From the NCBI GenBank assembly GCA_002796165.1, contig PCWF01000043.1, positions 1-15,448 on the forward strand: a stretch of DNA of 15,448 bases, written 5' to 3'. This DNA is from Nitrospinae bacterium CG11_big_fil_rev_8_21_14_0_20_56_8. GTDB taxonomy: Bacteria; Nitrospinota; Nitrospinia; Nitrospinales; VA-1. Both the position numbers and the translations under genes were made by a program. Below are positions 1 to 7,192 of this stretch, one piece after another (the first letter of the stretch is position 1; the number at the start of each line of letters is the position of its first letter). Below the pieces are notes generated by a model. That model was given only the letters and a program-made list of their open reading frames with translations, was not told where the DNA came from and did no database searches.

Positions 1-401
1 TTTTCGTGCGCTTTTCTCAATTCCAGTCCAGCGCGAAATTTCATGAGGCAAAGGTAAGTCGTCATGCCGATGGTCAGAAGGGAAATAAAGCGATTGACCA
101 GTACTTTCCACAGCTCTCCTCCCGGAGGCGAGAGGAAATATCCGACAATGGTCAACGTCCCCCCCAATATTGCAAATGTCCATATCAACCGCCGGTCGCG
201 GGAAAGAAGTCCGATCAGGATCGATCCGACATACAGGCTTCCATCGGCCACCCCAAGCGGAAGAGAAAGGTCGAGGACAAAGGTCAACACAATCAGGATA
301 ATGCCCAGAAACAGGTATGCCCATTTGGGCTTAATATCTCTCGCTATCGGTGACATCTGGTTTTTCCCAACCTTATCTGGATTCGAATCATGGCATGACA
401 T
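1..401 (-). CDS. Partial membrane protein, N-terminus of probable sensor kinase/signalling protein
   Basis: Reading the minus strand from 401 gives an open frame that runs off the left edge without a stop, about 133 codons. It has a polar start, then hydrophobic stretches: roughly residues 27-43 (YLFLGIILIVLTFVLDL), 55-64, 74-90 and 103-119. The motif FLSPPGGELWKVLVNR followed by another hydrophobic helix resembles the N-terminal membrane region commonly found ahead of PAS, histidine kinase or diguanylate cyclase modules; this is recognition by memory. The catalytic part would lie outside the window. ATG at 401 has AGGAG at 405-409 but only 3 nt of spacing; an in-frame ATG at 356 would remove 15 polar residues and is a real alternative. 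It is divergent from the hybrid kinase at 842. The existence of a gene is well supported by composition; the family is tentative. Confidence 0.7.
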   Translation of the reverse strand, partial: MSCHDSNPDKVGKNQMSPIARDIKPKWAYLFLGIILIVLTFVLDLSLPLGVADGSLYVGSILIGLLSRDRRLIWTFAILGGTLTIVGYFLSPPGGELWKVLVNRFISLLTIGMTTYLCLMKFRAGLELRKAHE

Positions 402-636
402 AAACTCCTGCTTTATTATTTAACATCCGAACCTCATGCAGTTGCAAGCACCGGAAAAAAATTCATCCGCAACCTGTAAAAGAAATATTCCTATATAATA
501 TAAGAATAAATGCCGCTTAAAATCGCCGATAATTACAGGCTATTTTGGCAATTAAACTCCCGGATTTCTGTTTTAATTTTTAGAAAAATTAATCTCATGT
601 AGGAAAATTTCTTACAAAAAAATTTGAGGGTGCGCT
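402..636. other. AT-rich intergenic region
   Basis: No convincing gene lies here. The stretch is strongly AT-rich compared with its surroundings and separates two divergent signalling genes, so promoters for both probably lie in or near it. A TATAAT hexamer at 494-499 has no good partner at the right distance. An 11-bp direct repeat, AAAATTTGAGG, ends at 629 and 649 with a 20-bp period, which could be a regulator site or chance. Confidence 0.5.
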
Positions 637-854
637 TTAAAATTTGAGGATCGGAGGGGACTCACGGGTATTAAATTGGGCGAGGCGCATTCCGAATCCT
701 CCGCCAAATGCCACCAAATGGATTTTGTTGGGGAGGGGTAAAGGGTTATCCTGAAGAAGCGGGACCCCCAACGATGAAGGGAGATACGGCAGTCCCGGAT
801 ATCCCAGCGTTTCGTCCTCGTAAAATAGGATCTTCCCGGCCATGACGATTGCAA
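637..854 (-). pseudogene. Possible 3' remnant of an outer-membrane protein gene
   Basis: On the minus strand a frame ending at a TAA at 637-639 encodes about 70 residues that read like real protein rather than random sequence: GYPGLPYLPSSLGVPLL, then PLPLPNKIHLVAFGGGFGM, and a last residue Phe. The pattern of Pro-rich turn, LPNK and a Gly/aromatic strand resembles the last strands of FadL/OmpP1-type beta-barrels; this is a tentative family guess. Upstream the frame runs straight into the antisense of the hybrid kinase gene at 842, so no complete barrel can be encoded here. It has no clear ribosome binding site of its own. It may be the tail left when a gene was cut off by rearrangement, or a chance frame. 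Confidence 0.3.
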
Positions 855-3343
855 AACCCACCCAATGGATCCTGTTCATCGGCATTGTTCTGGCCACGAT
901 TTTTTTCTGGCAATCCTGGAAAAAACAGACGCGTAACTGGAGGGAGGAATTTAACCAGGATGTGTTGGAAAACGCTTTGATCCTTTCAGGAAAACTTGAG
1001 GTGGCCGAGCGGGAGTTGATGGGGATATTGTCTCTTTACCGCTCTTCGGGGGAAGTGGCGCGGGAAGATTTCCGCACGTTTGTGACCCCGATCCTCAAAA
1101 ATCAGAATTTCATCCAGCGGTTTGAATGGATACCCCGCGTTGCGGAAGAAGAACGGGAGTTTTATGAAATCCGGGCGCGGCAAGAAGGATTGCTCGACTT
1201 CCAAATCGGGTCGTCGGAGAACGGGGGACAGAACCCTACCGAGGACTTCAGGGAAGACCTGTTTCCGGTCTACTATGTCGAACCGCTGGAAAAAAACGAA
1301 TATGATTTGGGCCTGGACCTGGGAACGGTACCCCGAATCCGGGCGGGAATCGACCAGATCATCGCATTGGGCCTTCCATCCACGACGGACCGGATTCGGA
1401 AAACGGGTGACACGAACGGCCCGGTCTGGATTCGCATTCTTCTGCCGTTTTATGAGGGACGGGAAGCACCCAAATCTGCCGAGGCGCGGAACGATCATCT
1501 TCGGGGATTCATTGGCGTGGTCTACCAGGTGGATAAAATGATGGAACAGATGGCCAAACCCTACCTGTCCCGGGGTAACCATCTGGTCATCTATGAGGAT
1601 GACGATCAGGATCCCGACAACCGGATCTACGGCGACCCGCTGGAAAATCCCATTTTGGAAAACAAATCGGTCAGCAATTTCGCGGGCCGGGTCTGGTTCC
1701 TGGTCTGGCAGGGAACGCGGGAGTTTCAAAACGGACCGGATCGCATCCCGGCGATGTATGTCGGGGGAGGCACGTTCCTCCTCACGTTGTTTATCGCCAC
1801 CATCTTCCAGATCCTTGCGACCCGCACCCGGGCCATCGAAAACCAGGTCCGCCTCCGTACGGAAGAGCTGACTCAGGCCAACCAACAGCTCCGCAAGGAA
1901 ATCGAGGGCCGGATCGAAGCGGAGGGAAAGCTCCAACTGGCGAAAAAGGATGCGGAACTGGCGAACCGGTCGAAGAGCAGTTTCCTCGCCAACATGAGCC
2001 ACGAAATTCGCACGCCCATGAACGCCATCCTCGGATACGCGCAAATTCTCGACCGCCAGGACGACCTGGAGATGGAATCGCGTTCCAACATCCGGAAAAT
2101 TCTAAGCGGCGGAAAGCACCTGATGCAGATCATCAACGATATTCTGGATATTTCCAAAATCGAGGCAGGAAAGGTGGAACTGACGGTCACCGATTTCGAC
2201 TTGATGGCCCTGCTGGATGAGGTGGATACGATGATCCGCCCGCGGGCCGAAGAAAAGAAAATCGATTGGCGCGTAGAGACCTCCCTGCCCCGGCCCCTCC
2301 CGGTCCGCGGGGACGAAATCAAGCTGAAGCAGGTCCTCCTCAATCTCTCGGGGAACGCGGTCAAATTCATGGAAACCGGATGGGTCCGGTTGAACCTGGA
2401 CCCGGTCGGCGAGCACCGCTACCGGTTCGAGGTCGCCGACTCGGGACGAGGCATTCCCCCCCGGATTCACAAGATTATCTTCGAACCGTTCGAACAGGAT
2501 GCCGAGGGGATGAAAAAGGGCGGCGCAGGTCTGGGACTGGCCATCTCCAAAAAGAGCATCGAGTTGATGGGAGGAACGCTGGCGTTGGAATCAGAAGTAA
2601 ATCAGGGAGCCCGGTTCTTTTTCACGCTGACCCTGCCCCCGGCGCATCAGACGCCGGTGCGCGAGGAAGAAAGCATAAAAACCGTGCGCGGCCTCGCTCC
2701 GGGACACCGCGTCGCCGCGGTGATCGCCGACGATAACGAACAAAACCGGGAGGTGCTGGAAAAAATCCTTTCGTCCATCGGCGTCCGCATCTGGACCGCG
2801 CGGGACGGGATGGAGGCCCTCGATCTGGCGCTGAAGCACCGGCCCGATATCGTATTCCTGGACATGCGCATGCCGGTGATGAACGGATTCGAAGCCGCGA
2901 AACAGATCCGCATACAGTTTCCGGTAAATTCCATCAAGATCGTAGGTGTCTCGGCTTCGGCCATGGAGGACGAACGCAATTTTTTCCTGGGGGAAGGGTG
3001 CGATTTTTTTATTTCCAAACCGTTCCGCCTGGAGACGGTCCTTTCGTGCCTGCAAAAACTCCTCGGCGTGGAATTCGTTTATGAGATAACGCCGGAGGCG
3101 CCGGTCCTCGCCCCGGTTTCCGATTCGAGCCCTCCGCTCCGTAACCTTCCCTCCGGCCTCATGGAACGCGCCTGCCAGGCGGCTCGACTACACAATCTGA
3201 CGGGTCTCAAAAGTTGCCTCCGCGATCTGGAAATGGAGGGCGAATGCGGCAAGACGCTGGTGGAACGTCTGAAACCCCTGGTTTCCAGATATGACATGGA
3301 TGGAATTTTGGCCGTGTTGAATCAAGTGAGGGGCCCAAATTAA
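842..3343 (+). CDS. CHASE-domain hybrid sensor histidine kinase
   Basis: Membrane sensor of a two-component phosphorelay, 833 aa. Residues 9-23 form the first membrane helix. Residues about 45-260 fit a periplasmic CHASE sensor, with IQRFEWIPRV at 91-100 and a later GFIGVVYQV strand. A second helix spans about 305-327, then a charged coiled coil (330-378). HisKA: FLANMSHEIRTPMNAILGYA with phospho-acceptor His387. HATPase: N-box Asn501/Asn505, G1 DSGRGIP from Asp533, F-box FEPF 547-550, G2 GAGLGLAIS 561-569. Receiver domain about 624-742: acidic pair Asp630/Asp631, phospho-acceptor Asp674 in FLDMRMP, Ser704, Lys726. The C-terminal 70 residues are a helical tail often seen in such kinases; no HPt histidine motif is evident. 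ATG 842 is the only possible start after an in-frame TAA at 821, though the ribosome site (AGGA, 828-830 region) is weak. The ligand is unknown. The next gene, 106 bp on, is another kinase with a receiver and may be its partner. Confidence 0.95.
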   Translation: MTIAKPTQWILFIGIVLATIFFWQSWKKQTRNWREEFNQDVLENALILSGKLEVAERELMGILSLYRSSGEVAREDFRTFVTPILKNQNFIQRFEWIPRVAEEEREFYEIRARQEGLLDFQIGSSENGGQNPTEDFREDLFPVYYVEPLEKNEYDLGLDLGTVPRIRAGIDQIIALGLPSTTDRIRKTGDTNGPVWIRILLPFYEGREAPKSAEARNDHLRGFIGVVYQVDKMMEQMAKPYLSRGNHLVIYEDDDQDPDNRIYGDPLENPILENKSVSNFAGRVWFLVWQGTREFQNGPDRIPAMYVGGGTFLLTLFIATIFQILATRTRAIENQVRLRTEELTQANQQLRKEIEGRIEAEGKLQLAKKDAELANRSKSSFLANMSHEIRTPMNAILGYAQILDRQDDLEMESRSNIRKILSGGKHLMQIINDILDISKIEAGKVELTVTDFDLMALLDEVDTMIRPRAEEKKIDWRVETSLPRPLPVRGDEIKLKQVLLNLSGNAVKFMETGWVRLNLDPVGEHRYRFEVADSGRGIPPRIHKIIFEPFEQDAEGMKKGGAGLGLAISKKSIELMGGTLALESEVNQGARFFFTLTLPPAHQTPVREEESIKTVRGLAPGHRVAAVIADDNEQNREVLEKILSSIGVRIWTARDGMEALDLALKHRPDIVFLDMRMPVMNGFEAAKQIRIQFPVNSIKIVGVSASAMEDERNFFLGEGCDFFISKPFRLETVLSCLQKLLGVEFVYEITPEAPVLAPVSDSSPPLRNLPSGLMERACQAARLHNLTGLKSCLRDLEMEGECGKTLVERLKPLVSRYDMDGILAVLNQVRGPN

Positions 3344-3435
3344 CATCCCCCTTGCGCCCGCGAGCTTGACGGATGCCAAGACCCGAGGCGACCTGGATCG
3401 GACATTTCAATTTTCAAGATTATTCCTTCAATTAT

Positions 3436-3442
3436 AAGGGGG
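3436..3442 (+). promoter_or_regulatory. Ribosome binding site that fixes a TTG start
   Basis: AAGGGGG lies 7 nt before the TTG at 3450, ideal spacing. An in-frame TAA at 3435-3437 overlaps it, so no earlier start is possible. The first receiver strand (KILIVDD) begins 11 codons later, so a later start would damage the domain. Confidence 0.75.
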
Positions 3443-3449
3443 AAAACCC

Positions 3450-4610
3450 TTGCCCGACGAACCGGTCCCGCAGGAAACAAAAATCCTGATTGTCGATGAC
3501 ACCCCCGCCAACCTCGACGTGCTGTGTCAATCCCTGGAACCCCAGGGTTACGGCCTCTCGGTCGCAAGCAACGGAGAGGCGGCCCTCGCGCTTGCGCCGG
3601 AGATCCGCCCCGATCTCATTCTCCTCGACGTGATGATGCCGGGTATCGACGGATTCGAAACCTGCCGCCGACTCAAGGAAATGGAGACGACACGGGAAAT
3701 TCCCATCATCTTTCTCACCGCCAAGCATGATACCGAGGACATTGTGCGGGGGTTTTCCCTGGGGTGTGTGGACTACATCGCCAAACCGTTTCAATATGAG
3801 GAGGTCCTCGCACGTATCCGCACTCACCTTAAATTGAGGTATCTGGCCCGGCAACTGGAAACCCGGAATCGGCGCCTGGAAGACCTCAATGAGATGAAAA
3901 ATTCCTTTCTGGGCATGGCGTCGCACGACTTGCGCAATCCCCTCGCAACCATCCAGGGCTTCTCCCGGTTTCTCCTCAACAAGGGGGAGTCGCTGGATCA
4001 AACGGAGCGCCACCGGTTCCTGTCCAGCATCCACGAAGTTTGCGGAGAAATGCTGGCCCTGATGAACGATCTGCTCGACCTCTCGGCGATCGAAAGCGGC
4101 AAGCTGACGCTGAAACCGGTGCGCGCCAGTTTCACGGAAATGATTCGGAGCCACGCGGAAACCTACCGCGTCCTCGCATCCGAAAAAAATCTCATCATCC
4201 ACATGAATCTGGAAGACCTTCCCGCTTTCCCCTTCGACGCGAGGCGTTTGGGCCAGGTGGTGGACAACCTGCTGAGTAACGCGGTGAAATTTTCACCGCA
4301 AGGCAAAAACCTGTTTCTGGGACTGGACCGGAGAGACTCCTGTGCCCGGTTCGTGGTTCGGGACGAAGGACCGGGTCTTGCTCCGGAGGAGCAGGCGCGC
4401 GTTTTCGGCCCGTTTGAAAAACTCTCGCCCCGGCCCACGGCAGGCGAGCCGAGCACGGGACTGGGACTTGCCATCGCCAAAAAAATTGTCGGGATCCATG
4501 GAGGAACGTTGCGAGTGGAAAGCCAAAAAGGACGCGGAGCCACCTTCATCTGCGAAATTCCCATGACGGGACACGATGCACTGCCAAAGGGCGCGGACAA
4601 GATCGGATGA
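3450..4610 (+). CDS. Soluble response regulator-histidine kinase (REC-HisKA-HATPase)
   Basis: 386 aa with no signal peptide or membrane helix, so cytoplasmic. Receiver domain, residues 11-128: Asp16/Asp17, phospho-acceptor Asp60 in LLDVMMPGIDG, Thr90, Lys112. A short charged helix (130-150) leads into HisKA with FLGMASHDLRNPLATIQGFS and His159, then a HATPase with N-box Asn273/Asn277, G1 DEGPGL from Asp305, F-box FGPF 319-322 and G2 STGLGLAIAKK. All catalytic residues expected of an active kinase are present. The receiver-first order means its kinase activity can be gated by phosphorylation from another kinase; the upstream CHASE hybrid kinase, 106 bp away on the same strand, is the obvious candidate (inference). 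It has no DNA-binding domain, so the final output lies elsewhere. Translation starts at TTG. Confidence 0.93.
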   Translation: MPDEPVPQETKILIVDDTPANLDVLCQSLEPQGYGLSVASNGEAALALAPEIRPDLILLDVMMPGIDGFETCRRLKEMETTREIPIIFLTAKHDTEDIVRGFSLGCVDYIAKPFQYEEVLARIRTHLKLRYLARQLETRNRRLEDLNEMKNSFLGMASHDLRNPLATIQGFSRFLLNKGESLDQTERHRFLSSIHEVCGEMLALMNDLLDLSAIESGKLTLKPVRASFTEMIRSHAETYRVLASEKNLIIHMNLEDLPAFPFDARRLGQVVDNLLSNAVKFSPQGKNLFLGLDRRDSCARFVVRDEGPGLAPEEQARVFGPFEKLSPRPTAGEPSTGLGLAIAKKIVGIHGGTLRVESQKGRGATFICEIPMTGHDALPKGADKIG

Positions 4611-4713
4611 TTCCCGATGCGATGGGGATTCAGTCTTGCGCCTCAAACGCAAAAAACGCGAAGCAGGGCGGTGGTGAGCCACGGACGAACACCGATAGGG
4701 ATAACCGCAATTC

Positions 4714-4790
4714 CCCCTCCCGCCTCCCCCCTGGGAAAGGGGAGGCGAAAGGCTTTTTACCCCTCCCTGTTTTACGGAGGGGCGGGAGGA
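4714..4790. repeat. GC-rich palindromic element between convergent genes
   Basis: Two nested hairpins are visible. The first pairs GCCTCCCC (4722-4729) with GGGGAGGC (4739-4746); the second pairs CCCCTCC (4760-4766) with GGAGGGG (4776-4782). The outer arms, CCCTCCCGCC near 4714 and GGCGGGAGG near 4781, can also pair, so the whole block can fold as one structure. A T5 tract at 4754-4758 follows the first hairpin by a few bases on the plus strand. It sits between the ends of the REC-kinase and cytochrome genes, so it may end transcription from either side, or may simply be a copy of a dispersed CCCCTCCC-type repeat; a related stretch occurs at 15408-15437. Confidence 0.55.
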
Positions 4791-4810
4791 GATCTCAAGG
4801 CTCGGCAGGA

Positions 4811-5242
4811 TTACTTGACGTAGGTCTGCCGAACGTACTTCACCACGTCCCAGATATCCTGGTCTTTGAGGGTTTTGCTATGCGCCACCATTCCGGTCCC
4901 GGGCGATCCGTTCTTGACGATATAGAACATCTGGCCCGGAGAAATATTCTTCATGGTCTCGGCGCAACTGAAATTCCGCGGCGAAGGTTTCAGGGCCGCG
5001 CCCAGCTTGCCCTGACCGTCGCCCTTCTCTCCATGACACATGATGCAGGCCATCGGTTTCGCGGTCTTGATATAAAGTTCCTTGCCATGATCGGCGTTGG
5101 CGTTCGCCGTTTCGTCAAGCGAGACGGCAGACCCTGGCGCGGCCTTGGTCTTGCGCGGCTGGGGACACTGGCTTCCCGCAAACGCGCTTGCCGCCCAGAA
5201 GGTGAACAGTACGGCGAGTGTGACTGACAATGCTTTTTTCAT
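4811..5242 (-). CDS. Periplasmic mono-haem cytochrome c
   Basis: 143 aa. A classical signal peptide covers residues 1-22 (MKK, hydrophobic core, ASAFA-G). One haem-binding motif, CIMCH, sits at 66-70 (Cys66, Cys69, axial His70), and Met118 in GTGMVAH is the likely sixth ligand, so this is a class I-type electron carrier. The motif GEKGDGQGK just after the haem site and the closing helix DIWDVVKYVRQTY are typical of small cytochromes c of the cbb3/CccA-like type. ATG 5242 has AGGAG at 8-nt spacing. It lies 90 bp downstream of the cupredoxin-like gene on the same strand; the two are probably co-transcribed and may exchange electrons. The actual partner oxidoreductase is not in the window. Confidence 0.92.
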   Translation of the reverse strand: MKKALSVTLAVLFTFWAASAFAGSQCPQPRKTKAAPGSAVSLDETANANADHGKELYIKTAKPMACIMCHGEKGDGQGKLGAALKPSPRNFSCAETMKNISPGQMFYIVKNGSPGTGMVAHSKTLKDQDIWDVVKYVRQTYVK

Positions 5243-5332
5243 CGAGCGCTCTCCTTTTTTTGTTTAAGATACCGCAAAAATTTCTTCAACAACTCTGCCT
5301 TGACCCGAACGGTGAACCGAGTCCCGAAAAGG

Positions 5333-6139
5333 TCACTTCGACACGATCTCGAAGTCCTGCTTGGCTTCCCCCCTGGCGGTTATGGTGACTTCCTTCGTCG
5401 TCTCTCCGCCGTAGGGATGCCACGCGGTCACTTTGTATTTTCCGGGAGGGATGTCGGTGATCTTGAACGCCCCGTCCGGCCCGGTAAGCGCGTAATAAGG
5501 GTTCCACACCACCCGCGCGTCGGCTTCCATGAAGTTGTGCTGGTCGCATTGCAGGAAGAAGTGATCGTCCTTGCCGGGTTTCAGCCGCTTGAGATTCTTG
5601 GTCACGTCGGCCACATCCCCCTGACTGGGCAGGGGTTTGTTGAACAGGGTCTTGCGATTGGCCCCGGAAACGGAGTACCCATGCGGATTGTGAAGGATGT
5701 CGGGATCCCGATTGATGATCTGCACCACCCCGTCCTTCTCCCCTTTTTCGGGCGTGCGGACCACGGTGATCTTGGGGAAAATATCGCAGGTCTTGAAATC
5801 GAACTGGGTGGACTGGTCCCCCCAGGATTTGCCTTGTTCGATATTCTCGATGAAGACCACGGCATCCTGCAGTTTTCCATCCTTGGCATGCATCTTGATG
5901 CGGGGCCGGATGTGGCCGTCCACCGTATCGGGATGGGTGATGCAAAATTCCGAGTTTTTACCCTTGTTCAAGTCTTCCATGATGGGCTGGGGCACCTTCC
6001 CCTTGAAAGAAACCACACCCGCCAGAGCACCTCCATCGGCAACGGTTGTTTCCTCGTAATTGCTTTTGGCGGACGCCGGCGGGCTCATCAGGAGTGCGGC
6101 CAGTCCCACGGTTATCATCAACGTAAAAATCTGTTTCAT
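5333..6139 (-). CDS. Exported cupredoxin-like protein with carboxypeptidase-regulatory-like domain
   Basis: 268 aa with a signal peptide (about 1-24, cleavage after PASA). The N-terminal part (about 38-100, ALAGVVSFKGKVP then Cys66 in CITHP and AVVFIENI) is a beta-domain typical of these proteins. The middle (about 115-210) is cupredoxin-like: His150 and His153 in ILHNPHGY, then CDQHNFM with Cys198, His201 and Met204, an arrangement that could hold a type-1-like copper site. The C-terminus (about 212-265) is a carboxypeptidase-regulatory beta-sandwich: YYALTGPDGAFKITDIPPG, YKVTAWHPYGG. Such proteins are known near cytochrome c genes in several phyla, but their exact reaction is not established. 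ATG 6139 has AGGAG at 8 nt. It is first of a two-gene unit with the cytochrome c. Copper binding is inferred from residues only. Confidence 0.85.
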   Translation of the reverse strand: MKQIFTLMITVGLAALLMSPPASAKSNYEETTVADGGALAGVVSFKGKVPQPIMEDLNKGKNSEFCITHPDTVDGHIRPRIKMHAKDGKLQDAVVFIENIEQGKSWGDQSTQFDFKTCDIFPKITVVRTPEKGEKDGVVQIINRDPDILHNPHGYSVSGANRKTLFNKPLPSQGDVADVTKNLKRLKPGKDDHFFLQCDQHNFMEADARVVWNPYYALTGPDGAFKITDIPPGKYKVTAWHPYGGETTKEVTITARGEAKQDFEIVSK

Positions 6140-6434
6140 GGTTCAGTCTCCTTTTCGATTGAATGGAAAATGCGGTGGCACATTCAATGAGGGACCTGTT
6201 GTCCCAGGTTCCGCCGCGGGTCGGACCGGGGGCAGGAGGCTGACCCCCGGTCCTCAAGGCAGTTAGGCATGACTGCCTGTGGCGGATTAAATTTCCGGTC
6301 CGCCCTTGCCTTGTTCGTGCGGCGGAGCCGAAAGGGTCTCGGGACCTCTAAAAATTCCACGGGTCCGGGGCCAGAGGTTTACGGTCAAGAGCCAGCCCAC
6401 GATCCCGGCGGGAAAATCGGTTTAGACGCCCTTC
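6140..6434. other. Intergenic stretch with strong hairpins upstream of the redox pair
   Basis: No credible gene is seen. A 10-bp perfect inverted repeat, GGACCGGGGG (6223-6232) with CCCCCGGTCC (6244-6253), has an 11-nt loop. A second, AGGCAGT (6257-6263) with ACTGCCT (6272-6278), follows at once. Closer to the redox genes, GGACCTG (6192-6198) and CAGGTTCC (6205-6212) form an operator-like imperfect dyad about 55 bp before the ATG at 6139. None is followed by a T-run, so they look like structural or regulatory DNA rather than terminators. Confidence 0.5.
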
Positions 6435-6629
6435 TCAAATACTCCCGAAGTTAGCTTCAGGTTCATAATCCAGAAGGCGCTGGAGCCGGGATCCACCCCG
6501 CGTCCCGCCGAGTTTAAAGCTGGTATCGGTTAGGGCAAACAATCTCCAATGCCTCCGGCGCAACGTTTCACTGCTGATCTCTTTCTTCAATCGGCCTTTC
6601 ACGTCCAAAATTCTGACCGGGTAAATCAT
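6435..6629 (-). CDS. Possible small protein, 64 aa, unknown function
   Basis: The frame can open earlier (ATG 6689), but ATG 6629 is preceded by AGGAGG with 4-nt spacing, which points to this start. The first 40 residues (MIYPVRILDVKGRLKKEISS, then LRRRHWRLFALTD) have a plausible strand-and-basic-helix composition; the last 20 (GGTRGGSRLQR and onward) look less protein-like and might result from a frameshift or a decayed 3' end. No signal peptide, membrane helix or cysteine motif is present. I do not recognise the family. It stands alone in a repeat-rich gap, so it may be a real small gene, the decayed start of a longer one, or part of a mobile repeat. Confidence 0.4.
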   Translation of the reverse strand: MIYPVRILDVKGRLKKEISSETLRRRHWRLFALTDTSFKLGGTRGGSRLQRLLDYEPEANFGSI

Positions 6630-6820
6630 ATCGCCTCCTACTAAAGTGCTGGATCGGGTCAAGTTCTCCGGAACCCACATCTCAATCAACTCAAAGCAAA
6701 GGGGATACCAACGCCGGGAGCAAATGGAACTTGCGCATTAACTTGCGAATTCTCAAGGGATTGGAGACGATCGAAAAAATCCGGTCTGGTTATTCGGGCC
6801 TGAGGTGCAACGAGGATTTT

Positions 6821-6854
6821 CCCGAAACCGGGACGGAAAAATCCCGGTTTCGGG
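6821..6854. repeat. 13-bp perfect inverted repeat
   Basis: CCCGAAACCGGGA (6821-6833) pairs exactly with TCCCGGTTTCGGG (6842-6854) across an 8-nt A-rich loop. The arm itself contains a short CCCG..CGGG symmetry. There is no T-run on either side, so a terminator is unlikely. It directly precedes the repeat composite that starts near 6871. Confidence 0.85.
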
Positions 6855-7077
6855 ATACGAGGGGGACGAGCCGGTTGCTGAAAAAGTCGGATTGCGAACC
6901 AAAACTCAATGGTCGTGCTGAGCTTGTTTCAGCCTGTCCTGAGCGAAATCGAAGAAAAGCATGACCCTGATATTTCAACGGTCCAATCACCCTTCATCCT
7001 TCGACAAGCTCAGGATGACAGTTAAAAAAGGCTCAGGATGACAGTTAAAGGGATACCTTCGTCCCCCCCCCGGCCCC

Positions 7078-7146
7078 GTCGTCGCGAGCCGCCCTGGCGG
7101 CGTGGCGATCCAGTTACCTGGATTGCTTCGCTTCGCTCGCAATGAC
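7078..7146. repeat. 69-bp imperfect palindrome, dispersed-repeat type
   Basis: The left arm begins GTCGTCGCGAGCC and continues to GGCGATCCAG (7104-7113); the right arm is CTGGATTGCT (7119-7128) through CTCGCAATGAC (7136-7146). The outer 11 bp pair with two mismatches. An inner CCGCC/GGCGG pair (7089-7101) gives a second small hairpin. The two-arm design matches a widely scattered intergenic palindrome class known in various bacteria. No coding content. Confidence 0.65.
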
Positions 7147-7156
7147 AGTTTAAACG

Positions 7157-7192
7157 TTAGCAGGATGTTGAAAAACTCTTTCAGGTGTCATT
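7157..7192. repeat. Dispersed repeat, copy A (partner of 11531-11568)
   Basis: TTAGCAGGATGTTGAAAAAC through CTCTTTCAGGTGTCATT matches the reverse complement of 11531-11566 with about four mismatches in 36. The two copies are therefore one family in opposite orientation, 4.3 kb apart. Confidence 0.75.

Noticed and set aside
494..499. TATAAT hexamer as promoter of the hybrid kinase
   Set aside because: It is about 340 bp from the start codon and has no acceptable -35 element at 16-18 bp.
986..2044. Long minus-strand frame (352 codons) inside the hybrid kinase
   Set aside because: It is antisense to clear CHASE and kinase coding sequence, has no recognisable domains, and its composition follows the GC-rich third positions of the real gene.
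4722..4782. Classical rho-independent terminators after the receiver-kinase or cytochrome genes
   Set aside because: The stems are strong, but no T-run directly follows either hairpin on either strand, so they are listed as a palindromic repeat with only possible terminator action.
4607..5227. Plus-strand frame of 206 codons over the cytochrome gene
   Set aside because: It covers the antisense of a gene with a clear signal peptide and haem motif, and its own product has no family features.
5300..6190. Plus-strand frame of 296 codons over the cupredoxin-like gene
   Set aside because: Antisense shadow; the minus strand has the signal peptide, ribosome site and conserved metal-ligand-like residues.
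6269..6454. Plus-strand frame of 61 codons
   Set aside because: No ribosome site, begins inside a hairpin and has no protein-like pattern.
6731..6964. Plus-strand frame of 77 codons
   Set aside because: It starts near the inverted repeat at 6821 and ends in repeat-derived sequence (AELVSACPERNRR is the usual translation of this repeat class), so it is not a gene.
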